From: Flammeovirga yaeyamensis
GTDB taxonomy: Bacteria; Bacteroidota; Bacteroidia; Cytophagales; Flammeovirgaceae
NCBI RefSeq assembly: GCF_018736045.1
Contig: NZ_CP076133.1
Location: forward strand, 930,001-994,000
Direction of reading: 5' to 3'
DNA length: 64,000 nt
In this document: positions 27,913 to 36,627 of the stretch, piece after piece
Layout: the number at the start of each line of letters is the position of its first letter
How positions within the stretch are numbered: the stretch's first letter is position 1
Made by a program: the position numbers and the translations under genes
Notes under the pieces: generated by a model
The model's database searches: none
Seen by the model: the letters and a program-made list of their open reading frames with translations, nothing else
Told to the model about the DNA's origin: nothing

Positions 27913-29631
27913 ATGAAAGCGACATTTTACTATATAACCTCATTGATTTCTTTTCTTTTTATGACTGTGCAAACTTCAGCACAAGTAGAAAGAATATTTG
28001 AAGTAAAAGTGACAGACTCCGGTTTATATTTTGATGGTGAAGAAAGAAAATCAAATTTGGAAGTAGATAATCCTGGATTTGAGTATTATTTTGGTAGACG
28101 AATAACACCACATGGGGATTGTATCAAGAAGTATGGGGATTTTTTATTCTTGACGTGGTACATGGGAGGAGAAGAAAATAAAAATGTGATGTTATCTCGT
28201 TTGCATATCCCTACCCAAACTTTAGAAACCGTGAAGTTTGAACATACACATGTGGGTTTTAGAAATACTTACACACACATAGGCGATTCACATAATACCA
28301 TTGCGGTAGGTGTTTGTCCGTTAGATAACACTGTTCACTTGTTGTATGATATGCACTCTTACAGTAAAGCCGACTTCCCCGATACTTATTTCAATTATCA
28401 AGTATCTTTAGAAGGAGCAGCACTCGCCCCAGTAGGATCTTTTAATCGAGATTTATTTAGATCGAAACAAACGTATTTAAATGCATCATATAATTATTCA
28501 GACATCACTTACCCTAACTTTTTCCTAAATGATGACGATGAGTTATTTGTTTGGTTTAGAGAAGGAGGGAACAATAACGGTATGTATAAGTTTGCAAAAT
28601 ATACCGATGGCGTTTGGGGACCATTCACAAACTTCAGTACACTCAATGCAAAATCAAAAGGCAACCTTTACAATTGGGGTTTATATGGCGATTTAAAATA
28701 TATCAATGGTAAACTTAGAGTGGGATTCCTAAAACGAATGAGTTACAATGATGATAAGTATGTCTACAATAATGGATTTCATTATGGATATACAAACGAT
28801 CCATCGGGAGAGACTGAATGGTATAACTATAAAGGTGAATCATTCTCAATTCCGTTGGTAAGTCCAGAGAAATTATTTTTCTACGAACCAGGTGATGTGG
28901 TGACTCAAGGCGGAGCAAATTCTGTTCGTATATCTACTGGAGTAAACTTTACAGTAACTGATAATGAATCCGTTCATTTCATTACAAATAGTATTAAGAG
29001 TGAAGTTGATAATCAGAAAAAGAATGTCCACGCCTATAAAAAAGCAGGTGATGATGATTTCACGATTACAACTGACTTTCCTGGGGGTGACCTTTATGCC
29101 GTAGATGGAGATATGGTTTATTTGATCAGTATGAAAAACAATAAACCTTATATCTTAAAAGCGGAAGGTGGCACAAACAATTGGGAAGAATTGTACACGG
29201 CAACAGATGGCATCAATATGCTTCATTCTAATATTTTGATTCAAGATGGGCAATTATTTGTGTATGCCATGGAAAGAAATGTGAGTGGAGATGCTCGTCC
29301 AATTTATATACAAGGATATGATTTAGGTATTGAGCCTGTAGAAGAAGAACCAAACCCGGATCCCGATCATGAAACTGACCCAGAAACAGATCCTGAGGAC
29401 GAGATTATCAGCTCAACTTCTTTGGATAACGCTCCATTTAAATGTTTTGGTGCTACAGGGGCTATAAAACTTTCTGAAATGTCATCAAGAAACGAAGTGG
29501 TGGTTTATAACCTTTTTGGATCTTTAGTTTATCATCAAGTGGTAAATACAACGCACCTTACTATTCCTTTACGTTCAGGCTTGTACATTGTGAATGTATC
29601 GGGACATACTAAAAAAGTGTTTGTAAAATAG
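27913..29631 (+). CDS. Second PL24-type propeller lyase with T9SS sorting domain
   Basis: A shorter paralogue of the lyase at 18070. 572 residues: signal peptide ending TSAQ (about 24), BNR_4 propeller (about 28-470), an acidic Pro/Asp/Glu-rich linker (about 475-500), and a T9SS type-A sorting domain (about 505-572, ending KKVFVK). The catalytic set is kept: His127 (GDSHNTIAVG), His148 (YDMHSYS; 21 apart), Tyr200 (DITYPNFF) and Arg216 (WFREGG; 16 apart). NITPHGDCIK-like and FLTWYMGG segments match the large lyase. It has no Ig or CBM modules. It stands alone between two hairpins, so it appears to be a monocistronic unit. I infer a surface or released ulvan lyase with a different size preference from the modular one. 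Confidence 0.87.
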   Translation: MKATFYYITSLISFLFMTVQTSAQVERIFEVKVTDSGLYFDGEERKSNLEVDNPGFEYYFGRRITPHGDCIKKYGDFLFLTWYMGGEENKNVMLSRLHIPTQTLETVKFEHTHVGFRNTYTHIGDSHNTIAVGVCPLDNTVHLLYDMHSYSKADFPDTYFNYQVSLEGAALAPVGSFNRDLFRSKQTYLNASYNYSDITYPNFFLNDDDELFVWFREGGNNNGMYKFAKYTDGVWGPFTNFSTLNAKSKGNLYNWGLYGDLKYINGKLRVGFLKRMSYNDDKYVYNNGFHYGYTNDPSGETEWYNYKGESFSIPLVSPEKLFFYEPGDVVTQGGANSVRISTGVNFTVTDNESVHFITNSIKSEVDNQKKNVHAYKKAGDDDFTITTDFPGGDLYAVDGDMVYLISMKNNKPYILKAEGGTNNWEELYTATDGINMLHSNILIQDGQLFVYAMERNVSGDARPIYIQGYDLGIEPVEEEPNPDPDHETDPETDPEDEIISSTSLDNAPFKCFGATGAIKLSEMSSRNEVVVYNLFGSLVYHQVVNTTHLTIPLRSGLYIVNVSGHTKKVFVK

Positions 29632-29658
29632 GTTGTTGTTCAAACCGTTTTACATTTT

Positions 29659-29705
29659 GATTTTAAATCATAGGCAGTAAGAATACTTGTCTATGGTTTT
29701 AAATC
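29659..29705 (+). terminator. Imperfect long hairpin after the second PL24-type gene
   Basis: An 18-base arm at 29659-29676 pairs with 29688-29705 with two G-U pairs and one mismatch. No clear T tract follows on the plus strand, so it may be a leaky terminator or stabiliser. Confidence 0.55.
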
Positions 29706-29742
29706 AATTAAACAGCTAAAACTTTAGAAATAGAATGAGCAA

Positions 29743-32244
29743 ATGAATTATATAACTAGTAAATACCGAAACAACTTTTTAAGGAGAGCTTTTTTACTGA
29801 TACTTCTATCCATCAATTTTATTTTTAAAAGTCAGGCACAGTCCTTAAAACATCCCATCATTTGGATTACAGAAGACGAAAAGGAAGAAATATATAATAA
29901 GATCGGAGAATATGGTTGGGCACAAGAGTTATTAGATCAAACCTATGCCACTGTAGATAAAAAAGTAGATTTACATAAGGCTGCTCCAAGTTGGTGGATT
30001 AGTAAAATACCACCTCTTGCCAAAGATGATAATATTCCAGAGTTAAAAGTAAAAACGGTGCATCAGCATGGGGCATTCACAGGACAAGCAGCCCACGCTG
30101 CATTGATTTATTACCTCACAGGGAAAGATGAATATGCACAATATGCGGCAGACATCATTTGGCATTATGGATCCGAATTATCTACCAGAGAAGGACACAA
30201 TACCTCTATTTGCGGCTACCCATTTTATGATGCAAGAACCTCTTATGGACAAATTGCCATCGCTTATGATTTTATATATAATTGGCTGAAAGAGCCGAAT
30301 AGAAAAGTATATTCCCTTTCTCAAAAGAACTATATAGATTATGATAATGCAGTGATGCAAAAGGCGGTATTGAATATGACCGATAACATTCTGCAAGAAT
30401 ATGGTCGACCGGATGTACATGGGAAATTTATTTCTAATCACCCTGTTCTAACAGCTCCCGGAGCGTTATTCCTGATATTATGTTTAGAAAATGATAAAGA
30501 AAGAGAACATCTGTTTGATGTCTTTTGGGAGGAAGGCACATACCATCAGAATTCATTTAAAAATACGATTTTACCCATGTTTGGGGAGCAAGGCATATGG
30601 CCTGAGTCAACAAGCTACAGTTTTATGGGGAACATCACTATGATTCTTAATATCATAGATCGGATTAAACCAGAAATGAATGTCTATAAGGATTATAAAA
30701 ATATTCTAGAAGGTAATTTTTTATTTGATAACCTCCGATATCCTGATAGAAGATTTGTCTCTTATGGAGATACACATCGCAAAAATGATGGGACTGAAAA
30801 ATTGTATCGATATACGCTGAACCTTGCTCAAAGAAGAGGATTGAAAGACTTTGAACATAAAGCACAAGTAGCTTTAAAACAAAGATATGATGCTCAGGGA
30901 GGGTATAAACCTAAAGTGAGTGTAAATACCTTTGGGAATTACGGTACATTTACAAATTTGTTATGGGGTAGTAATATTCCTGATGTCATTGAAGGAGAAA
31001 TTGATTTCCAAAAACCAACAGTAGTAATTAAACATGCAGGAGTGGTTTTACAAAGAAATTATGTCGATAAAAATAATGAAGAATATGGATTGTGTGGTGT
31101 AATTGGAGGAGCCCATTATGTTCACTCTCATGCTACTGGTATTTCCATGGAACTCTATGGTGCAGGCTATGTGATGTCTCCTCAAGCAGGTTTACCTACA
31201 AGTGTAGCACAAAGGAGAATACCACTACACGAACATTACTTTAGATTATATGCAGGAAACAATACCGTTGTAGTTAATGGGTCTTCTCATGGATTGGATG
31301 AAGGATCTTGGAAAGGTAGAGCAAATGTTTGGCAAAATACTACTGTAAATGTAGCGTCAGAACCACTTCATTTAGAAAAACCAATTGCACAAAACTTCAA
31401 TTTTGCTACTCAACATCTTGATGATAATGTCAATAATGCAGTACAAGAGCGTACGTTGAGTACCATCCGAACCAGTCCAACAACAGGCTATTATTTTGAT
31501 ATGTTCCGATCTAAATCATTAGGAGAAAATAAATTCCATGATTACATCTATCATAATATTGGAGATAAAATGACGGTTTTGGATGAAGAAGGAAAGAAGC
31601 TCAAAACGAAATCAACGGATAAGTATCAAAATGATATTGGTGACCAAGTGCAATCACCGGGTTGGCGTTATTTCGAGGACACGAAGTCGTCTACATCAAC
31701 TGATCAATCTATTTCCGTTAGATATGATTTAAATGAGGATAAGAAGTATATGCATCAGTTTTTGCCTTCAGGAATTGCTCGAGAATACACCACAGCTTTA
31801 GCTCCTCCTAGTCGTGATATTAATGAAGCTTATCTTGATAAGAAAACAAAAGTATTAGTGGTTAGGCAAAAGGGAGAAGCATGGGACAGACCGTTTATTT
31901 CGATTTATGAGCCTAGTGCTTCTAAAACATCAAGTATTCGTAATGTAACTCCATTGAAAGATGGAGAGGCGATCATTGGTGCAAAAGTAACTTCTGAAGT
32001 GGAGGGAACTCATATTGTAGATTATATCATATGTGCAGAGAGTTCGGATGTACACTATACGAATTCAGACTTATATCTTCAATTCATTGGTCGTTTCGGA
32101 ATTGTTAGGGAGACAACGACTACAAGTGGAGAACAAGAAACAGCACTCTATATAGGAGAGGGACAAAGTTTATCCTTCAAAGGATTAAAGCTTAATTCCG
32201 GTAGTCAAAATAAAGCTTTCAAAATATTCAATCTTACTCAATAG
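29743..32244 (+). CDS. Heparinase II/III-fold polysaccharide lyase (possibly PL40-like)
   Basis: Predicted lyase acting on uronic-acid-containing glycan. 833 residues: signal peptide ending SQAQ (about 33), an (alpha/alpha) toroid (about 45-420), and the heparinase II/III-type beta-sandwich (about 425-830). Candidate catalytic residues follow the heparinase II order His...Tyr...His: His233 (FISNHPVLT), Tyr292 (WPESTSYSF) and His461/His463 (HYVHSHATG). The spacing resembles that recalled for heparinase II (His202, Tyr257, His406). Among ulvan-associated families PL40 has this fold, so PL40 is my best guess from context; a different family cannot be excluded. It heads a unit with GH78 and a sulfatase. 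Confidence 0.78.
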   Translation: MNYITSKYRNNFLRRAFLLILLSINFIFKSQAQSLKHPIIWITEDEKEEIYNKIGEYGWAQELLDQTYATVDKKVDLHKAAPSWWISKIPPLAKDDNIPELKVKTVHQHGAFTGQAAHAALIYYLTGKDEYAQYAADIIWHYGSELSTREGHNTSICGYPFYDARTSYGQIAIAYDFIYNWLKEPNRKVYSLSQKNYIDYDNAVMQKAVLNMTDNILQEYGRPDVHGKFISNHPVLTAPGALFLILCLENDKEREHLFDVFWEEGTYHQNSFKNTILPMFGEQGIWPESTSYSFMGNITMILNIIDRIKPEMNVYKDYKNILEGNFLFDNLRYPDRRFVSYGDTHRKNDGTEKLYRYTLNLAQRRGLKDFEHKAQVALKQRYDAQGGYKPKVSVNTFGNYGTFTNLLWGSNIPDVIEGEIDFQKPTVVIKHAGVVLQRNYVDKNNEEYGLCGVIGGAHYVHSHATGISMELYGAGYVMSPQAGLPTSVAQRRIPLHEHYFRLYAGNNTVVVNGSSHGLDEGSWKGRANVWQNTTVNVASEPLHLEKPIAQNFNFATQHLDDNVNNAVQERTLSTIRTSPTTGYYFDMFRSKSLGENKFHDYIYHNIGDKMTVLDEEGKKLKTKSTDKYQNDIGDQVQSPGWRYFEDTKSSTSTDQSISVRYDLNEDKKYMHQFLPSGIAREYTTALAPPSRDINEAYLDKKTKVLVVRQKGEAWDRPFISIYEPSASKTSSIRNVTPLKDGEAIIGAKVTSEVEGTHIVDYIICAESSDVHYTNSDLYLQFIGRFGIVRETTTTSGEQETALYIGEGQSLSFKGLKLNSGSQNKAFKIFNLTQ

Positions 32245-32311
32245 TAATCAAATATTAGTCTGTATAGACTTAACAATTATTGAATTGTATGAAATTAAAT
32301 GAACTAACAAA

Positions 32312-34690
32312 ATGAAATTATTACTCAAAAAAATAATTCTTAGTAGCCTATTACTATTAGTGTCTACAGCTATTTTTTCAAACCCCATTGATTGGGGAAA
32401 TGCCCAATGGATATGGCAAGAAAAGGACAGTCCTTCCAATACATGGATGTGTTTTAGAAAAACGGTTGAATTAGAAAAAGTACCAGAAATCATAGAAGCC
32501 CATATCTCTGTTGATAGCAAATTTTGGTTATGGGTTAACGGAGAAATGGTCATGTTTGAAGGTGGGTTATCGAGAGGTCCAAGTCAGGCAGGAGAATGGA
32601 ATAGAAAGGAAAAAATTACACCCGCTAATTCATGGTATGAAACTGTAAATATCCAATCGCATTTAAAAGAAGGAAAAAATACCATTGCCATTTTAGTTTG
32701 GTATTGGGGTAGGGAAACGCATAAAGGAACACATATCGATAGTAAAAAAGGAGGTTTACTTTTCCATTCTCAAATAGGAAATCAAACTGTTGTTTCTGAT
32801 AAATCTTGGAACGTATTACAACATACTGCTTATGATAACTCCATTGAACCACCAAGTAAAAACTTAACTCAATATGGAGTACAATTTGATGCTCAAAACG
32901 CTTTGAATGATTGGACATCAAAGGCTTGGTATATGCCCGATTATAATGATAAAAAATGGAAGAAGGCGACTGAAAAAGGGAAGTTAGGGATAGCTCCATG
33001 GTATAATGTAGAACCCAACATTGTTCCTCATTTAATTAATCATGGCTTAGCAAATTATGAAAATCATGAAGAACTTAATTTACCTTTTGAAAGTAATGGG
33101 AAGGTCTTAAAATGTAAACTTCCTTTCAATAAACAGATTAATCCTTATTTTGAGATTGAGTCGAAAACTGCAGGAGATACCATTTTTATCACTACCGATA
33201 ATCATCTAAATCAAATTACAGCTACCTATGTAACAAAAAAAGGAAAACAGTCTTTTGAGTGTTTTTCATGGATGAATGGACATGATATCAAATATACTTT
33301 TCCAAAAGGAATCAAAGTCAATGTTCTAAAATACCGTTGGATGAGTGTAGGAAAGATGGCAGGGTCTTTTGAAGTGGACGACCCTTTTTATACTCGTCTT
33401 TGGGAGATGGGTAACAACACTTTATTTGTTTGTGCTCGTGATAACTTTATGGACTGTCCGGATAGAGAAAGAGCATTATGGATAGGTGATGTAGCTGATC
33501 AGGCAAGTTACCTTTTCTATTCCATGGATAATGCTGGTCGTCAGTTGTTGAAAAAAGCAATTTTACAGACCATGATGTTCAGTGAAGATGGAGTAATCGG
33601 AGCTTTGGGTCCATTGAGAGTAAGAGAATTAGTTTCTCAAAGTTTACAATTTATATCTGGAGCAATCTGGCCTTACTATCTGAATACAGGTGACAAAGCA
33701 ACTTTAGAAAAAGTATATCCTTACGTTTTTAGCTACTTGGATTTATTTCCAATGCAAGAGAATGGTTTGCCTGAATATAGAAGAGGAAAAAGCGCAGACA
33801 CATGGGATTGGCTAGATTGGGGAGTTGAGAACACGATTGATAAAGAACCCATTCAAATGGCATTTTACTATTTAGCTTTGAAAGAAGCCCATAAAATGGC
33901 AAATGTAGTAGGAAACAAAGAACACATACAGTGGTATCAATCACGTATTGAATCAATGGAAATTGCTTATGATAAAGCTTATTGGAAAGATGGTTTTTAT
34001 AGTACTGATATCAAGAAGTTTAAAGACGATAGAGCAAACGCCATTGCTATCGTTTCGGGAATCGCTAAGCCAAAATATTATAATCAAATTGTAGATAATG
34101 TGTTGATCCCTAATCGTTTTTCGAGTCCTCATTTCGAATGGATTGTAGAAGAAGCCATGTGTATTGCCGGAAGACATGAAGCCTCATTAAAAAGAATGAA
34201 AGAGCAGTATCAAAGTCAGGTAAACCGAAAAGGAATGACGACTTTATACGAGAAATTCCCAAAAGGAGGAAGTTATAATCATGCTTGGAATGCTCCTAAC
34301 ACTATTTTATCAAAATATATCGCAGGTGTTCAGCCGACGGCTGTAGCTTGGAGCGAATTTGAAATTTCGCCCACATTATTACACATCAAAAAGCTATCAG
34401 AAAAGATTCCGACAGTAAAGGGAACTATTGATTTTACGATTAATGTAACAAGTCAACAATATGAAATAGACTTACATTCTCCAAAAGAAACGAAAGCCAT
34501 TATTGGTATTCCTAAGGGTAATAAGAAGATCCAAAAAGTACTGGTGAATGGTCGTGAAGTATGGAAAGATGGGAGTTTTATAAATAAACTTCATGGTCTC
34601 TCTTTTGAGAAAGACGTGGACAACTTTTTAAAGTTTAAGCTTACAGGAGGGGAGTATATAGTTAAGGCAATTTATGAAGAGGAATTGTAA
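32312..34690 (+). CDS. Second GH78-type alpha-L-rhamnosidase
   Basis: An inverting glycosidase of the GH78 type, more compact than the copy at 9310 (792 residues). Signal peptide ending IFSN (about 24), a jelly-roll with KFWLWVNGEMVMFEGGLSRG (about 70-89) and TIAILVWYWGRETHKG, then an (alpha/alpha)6 barrel and a C-terminal beta-sandwich. The acidic signature Asp381-Cys-Pro-Asp-Arg-Glu386 ... Gly-Asp393 keeps the +5/+12 spacing, with Glu386 the likely general acid and Glu647 (TLYEKF) the likely base. The low similarity to the first GH78 suggests a different rhamnosyl linkage or a different sulfation state of its substrate. It is 67 bases after the heparinase-like lyase and 11 bases before a sulfatase. 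Confidence 0.85.
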   Translation: MKLLLKKIILSSLLLLVSTAIFSNPIDWGNAQWIWQEKDSPSNTWMCFRKTVELEKVPEIIEAHISVDSKFWLWVNGEMVMFEGGLSRGPSQAGEWNRKEKITPANSWYETVNIQSHLKEGKNTIAILVWYWGRETHKGTHIDSKKGGLLFHSQIGNQTVVSDKSWNVLQHTAYDNSIEPPSKNLTQYGVQFDAQNALNDWTSKAWYMPDYNDKKWKKATEKGKLGIAPWYNVEPNIVPHLINHGLANYENHEELNLPFESNGKVLKCKLPFNKQINPYFEIESKTAGDTIFITTDNHLNQITATYVTKKGKQSFECFSWMNGHDIKYTFPKGIKVNVLKYRWMSVGKMAGSFEVDDPFYTRLWEMGNNTLFVCARDNFMDCPDRERALWIGDVADQASYLFYSMDNAGRQLLKKAILQTMMFSEDGVIGALGPLRVRELVSQSLQFISGAIWPYYLNTGDKATLEKVYPYVFSYLDLFPMQENGLPEYRRGKSADTWDWLDWGVENTIDKEPIQMAFYYLALKEAHKMANVVGNKEHIQWYQSRIESMEIAYDKAYWKDGFYSTDIKKFKDDRANAIAIVSGIAKPKYYNQIVDNVLIPNRFSSPHFEWIVEEAMCIAGRHEASLKRMKEQYQSQVNRKGMTTLYEKFPKGGSYNHAWNAPNTILSKYIAGVQPTAVAWSEFEISPTLLHIKKLSEKIPTVKGTIDFTINVTSQQYEIDLHSPKETKAIIGIPKGNKKIQKVLVNGREVWKDGSFINKLHGLSFEKDVDNFLKFKLTGGEYIVKAIYEEEL

Positions 34691-34701
34691 AAAAAGACAT
34701 T

Positions 34702-36156
34702 ATGAAATTTTATATCAGTCTACTCTTCTTTTTGTTTTTTCAAATCAGGAGTAATGTATTCGCCCAAGACAAGCCCAATGTTTTATTCATTGCCATAGAT
34801 GATCTAAACGATTTTGTGGGTTGCATGAATGCCTCAATAAAAGCCTATACACCAAATATCGATAGACTAGCAGATCAGGCTGTTTTATTTACGAATGCAC
34901 ATTGTCAGGCACCCATTTGCGGACCTTCAAGGGCAAGTATTATGACAGGGTTGCAACCATTTACTTCAGGAAATTACTTGCAATTAAAGGATAGGGATAT
35001 ACAAAAAGGAAATGAAAAAGTAGCCAATAGTATCTTAATGCCCGATTATTTTAAAAAATATGGCTACAAGACGATGGCTGCAGGAAAAATTTACCATGGA
35101 GGAGATCAGTTAAATTCTTTTGATGAATATGGAGGGCGTTTTTCTTGGTTTGGACCAAAACCTAAAGAGCGTATGAATTATGATCCCAAAAAAATACCAC
35201 ATAAAATAGGGAATACGTTAACCGATTGGGGTGCTTTTCCAACTCATGATAGCTTAATGACTGATTACCAAGTAGCGGAATGGATAATTGATAAACTAAA
35301 CGAAGAACATCAAAAACCATTCTTTTTAGCTGCTGGATTTTTAAGTCCTCATGTTCCATGGCATGCCCCACAAGAATGGATGGATAAGTTTCCAATAGAT
35401 AAAATTGAGTTGCCTCCATACCTAAAAGAGGATAATGATGATATTTCTGAAATGGCCAAAAAGGTAAATGATGCTCCAATGATGCCTACAACAGAAGAGA
35501 TGATCAGGCAAGGACAGTGGAAAAACATCATACAATCTTACCTAGCATGTGTCGCTTTTATGGACGCCCAAGTGGGTAAACTATTGGATGCACTCGAAAA
35601 ATCATCCTATGCTGATAATACCATTATTGTATTATGGTCAGACCACGGTTATCATTTAGGGGAAAAAAATAGGTTTGCCAAGCAATCGCTTTGGGAGAGA
35701 AGTACCCGTACTATACTTTTATTTAAACCATTAAATTCTAAAAAAGGACGTTGTGATCAGCCGGTGCAACTATTAGATATCTACCCCACCTTATTAGACT
35801 TATGTCAGTTGCCTGCTTACAGTTTAGCCGAAGGTCATTCTCTTATACCTTTAATAGAAAACAATAAAATGGAATGGAAGTTTCCAGCACTTTCGTCTTA
35901 TGGTGTAGGGAATATAGCAATAAGGAATAATGATTTTCGATTGGTCCAATATGAAGATGGTTCCTCAGAGTTGTATGATATGAAAAAAGATCCTGATGAA
36001 TGGACGAACCTCTCCAACAATAAAAAGTATGCTAAGGTAAAGAAACAACTCCAACAATGGATACCCAAAGAATGGGCTCCATTATCTAAATATTCAAAAT
36101 ATAATTTCAATGAATATTTTAAAGAAAAATCAAATAGCAATAAAACAATTAAGTGA
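34702..36156 (+). CDS. S1-family sulfatase (second, CxPxR type)
   Basis: A formylglycine sulfatase of 484 residues with a signal peptide ending VFAQ (about 22). LFIAIDDLNDFVGCM (about 29-43) gives the first metal ligands. The activation motif is Cys73-Gly-Pro-Ser-Arg77 followed by ASIMTG. VLWSDHGYHLGEKNRFAKQS (about 312-331) gives the second metal site. The overall pattern is again iduronate-2-sulfatase-like, close to the sulfatase at 26323 but with the standard Pro. It ends the first PUL, just before a strong terminator. Its position in a unit with GH78 suggests that it removes sulfate from rhamnose before or after glycosidase attack; this is inference. Confidence 0.9.
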   Translation: MKFYISLLFFLFFQIRSNVFAQDKPNVLFIAIDDLNDFVGCMNASIKAYTPNIDRLADQAVLFTNAHCQAPICGPSRASIMTGLQPFTSGNYLQLKDRDIQKGNEKVANSILMPDYFKKYGYKTMAAGKIYHGGDQLNSFDEYGGRFSWFGPKPKERMNYDPKKIPHKIGNTLTDWGAFPTHDSLMTDYQVAEWIIDKLNEEHQKPFFLAAGFLSPHVPWHAPQEWMDKFPIDKIELPPYLKEDNDDISEMAKKVNDAPMMPTTEEMIRQGQWKNIIQSYLACVAFMDAQVGKLLDALEKSSYADNTIIVLWSDHGYHLGEKNRFAKQSLWERSTRTILLFKPLNSKKGRCDQPVQLLDIYPTLLDLCQLPAYSLAEGHSLIPLIENNKMEWKFPALSSYGVGNIAIRNNDFRLVQYEDGSSELYDMKKDPDEWTNLSNNKKYAKVKKQLQQWIPKEWAPLSKYSKYNFNEYFKEKSNSNKTIK

Positions 36157-36180
36157 TATAAAAGGAGTATATATTAGAAG

Positions 36181-36224
36181 TAATGCTAAAGTTTACACAG
36201 AAGAACTTTAGCATTAATTTTTTA
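36181..36224 (+). terminator. Terminator at the 3' end of the first PUL
   Basis: A perfect 13-bp stem (TAATGCTAAAGTT / AACTTTAGCATTA) with a 10-base loop is followed by ATTTTTT. Confidence 0.87.
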
Positions 36225-36627
36225 TACCCATCCCCAAAACAGACACCCAAATAACTATCAAATACATTTATTTAACGCTTTAAATCTGCAAACGCCCATC
36301 AATTTTATTACCTTTGAAGCGTAAATAGCAAAGCATTTTTTTTAATGATAAGTGACTAAATAACTTCATTTTTTATACCGCTAGGCACATTTATCCTCAT
36401 AGATACACACTTTATATTGTCAAATACACTGATTTTTTGAAAGTGAGATACATTTGATTTATCAAAACAAAAACAACTGTTCAATTCGCTTGTATGCGAT
36501 GACATCAAATACACTTTTTAAAAATTAAACTTATTGGAATGAAATAGAAAAAGTATAGCTAGGCGGGGTCGCAGAGAAATCTGCAAAAATTTATGAAATG
36601 GATTAACACTTAATTTATCTAAAACGT
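36225..36627 (+). promoter_or_regulatory. Regulatory intergenic region upstream of the second susC
   Basis: About 400 bases without a gene. Three direct copies of TCAAATACAYT lie at 36258-36268, 36420-36430 and 36506-36516; the core TCAAATAC also occurs once upstream of the first susC (3441). A small hairpin with a GAAA loop (GCAGA-GAAA-TCTGC, 36571-36584) lies in the leader 43 bases before the start codon. TACCTTTG (36309) and TACATTTG (36449) fit the Bacteroidota -7 element, but neither has a clear TTTG at the right distance. Operator function of the repeats is inference. Confidence 0.5.

Noticed and set aside
32248-32311. Small inverted repeats (AGTCT-GTAT-AGACT, CAATT-ATTG-AATTG) before the second GH78 as a terminator
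   Set aside because: Stems of five base pairs without a T tract are expected by chance in AT-rich DNA.
36309-36456. TAnnTTTG -7 elements as promoters of the second susC
   Set aside because: TACCTTTG (36309) and TACATTTG (36449) fit the -7 consensus but neither has a TTTG/TTG at an acceptable distance upstream; kept only as a note in the regulatory region.
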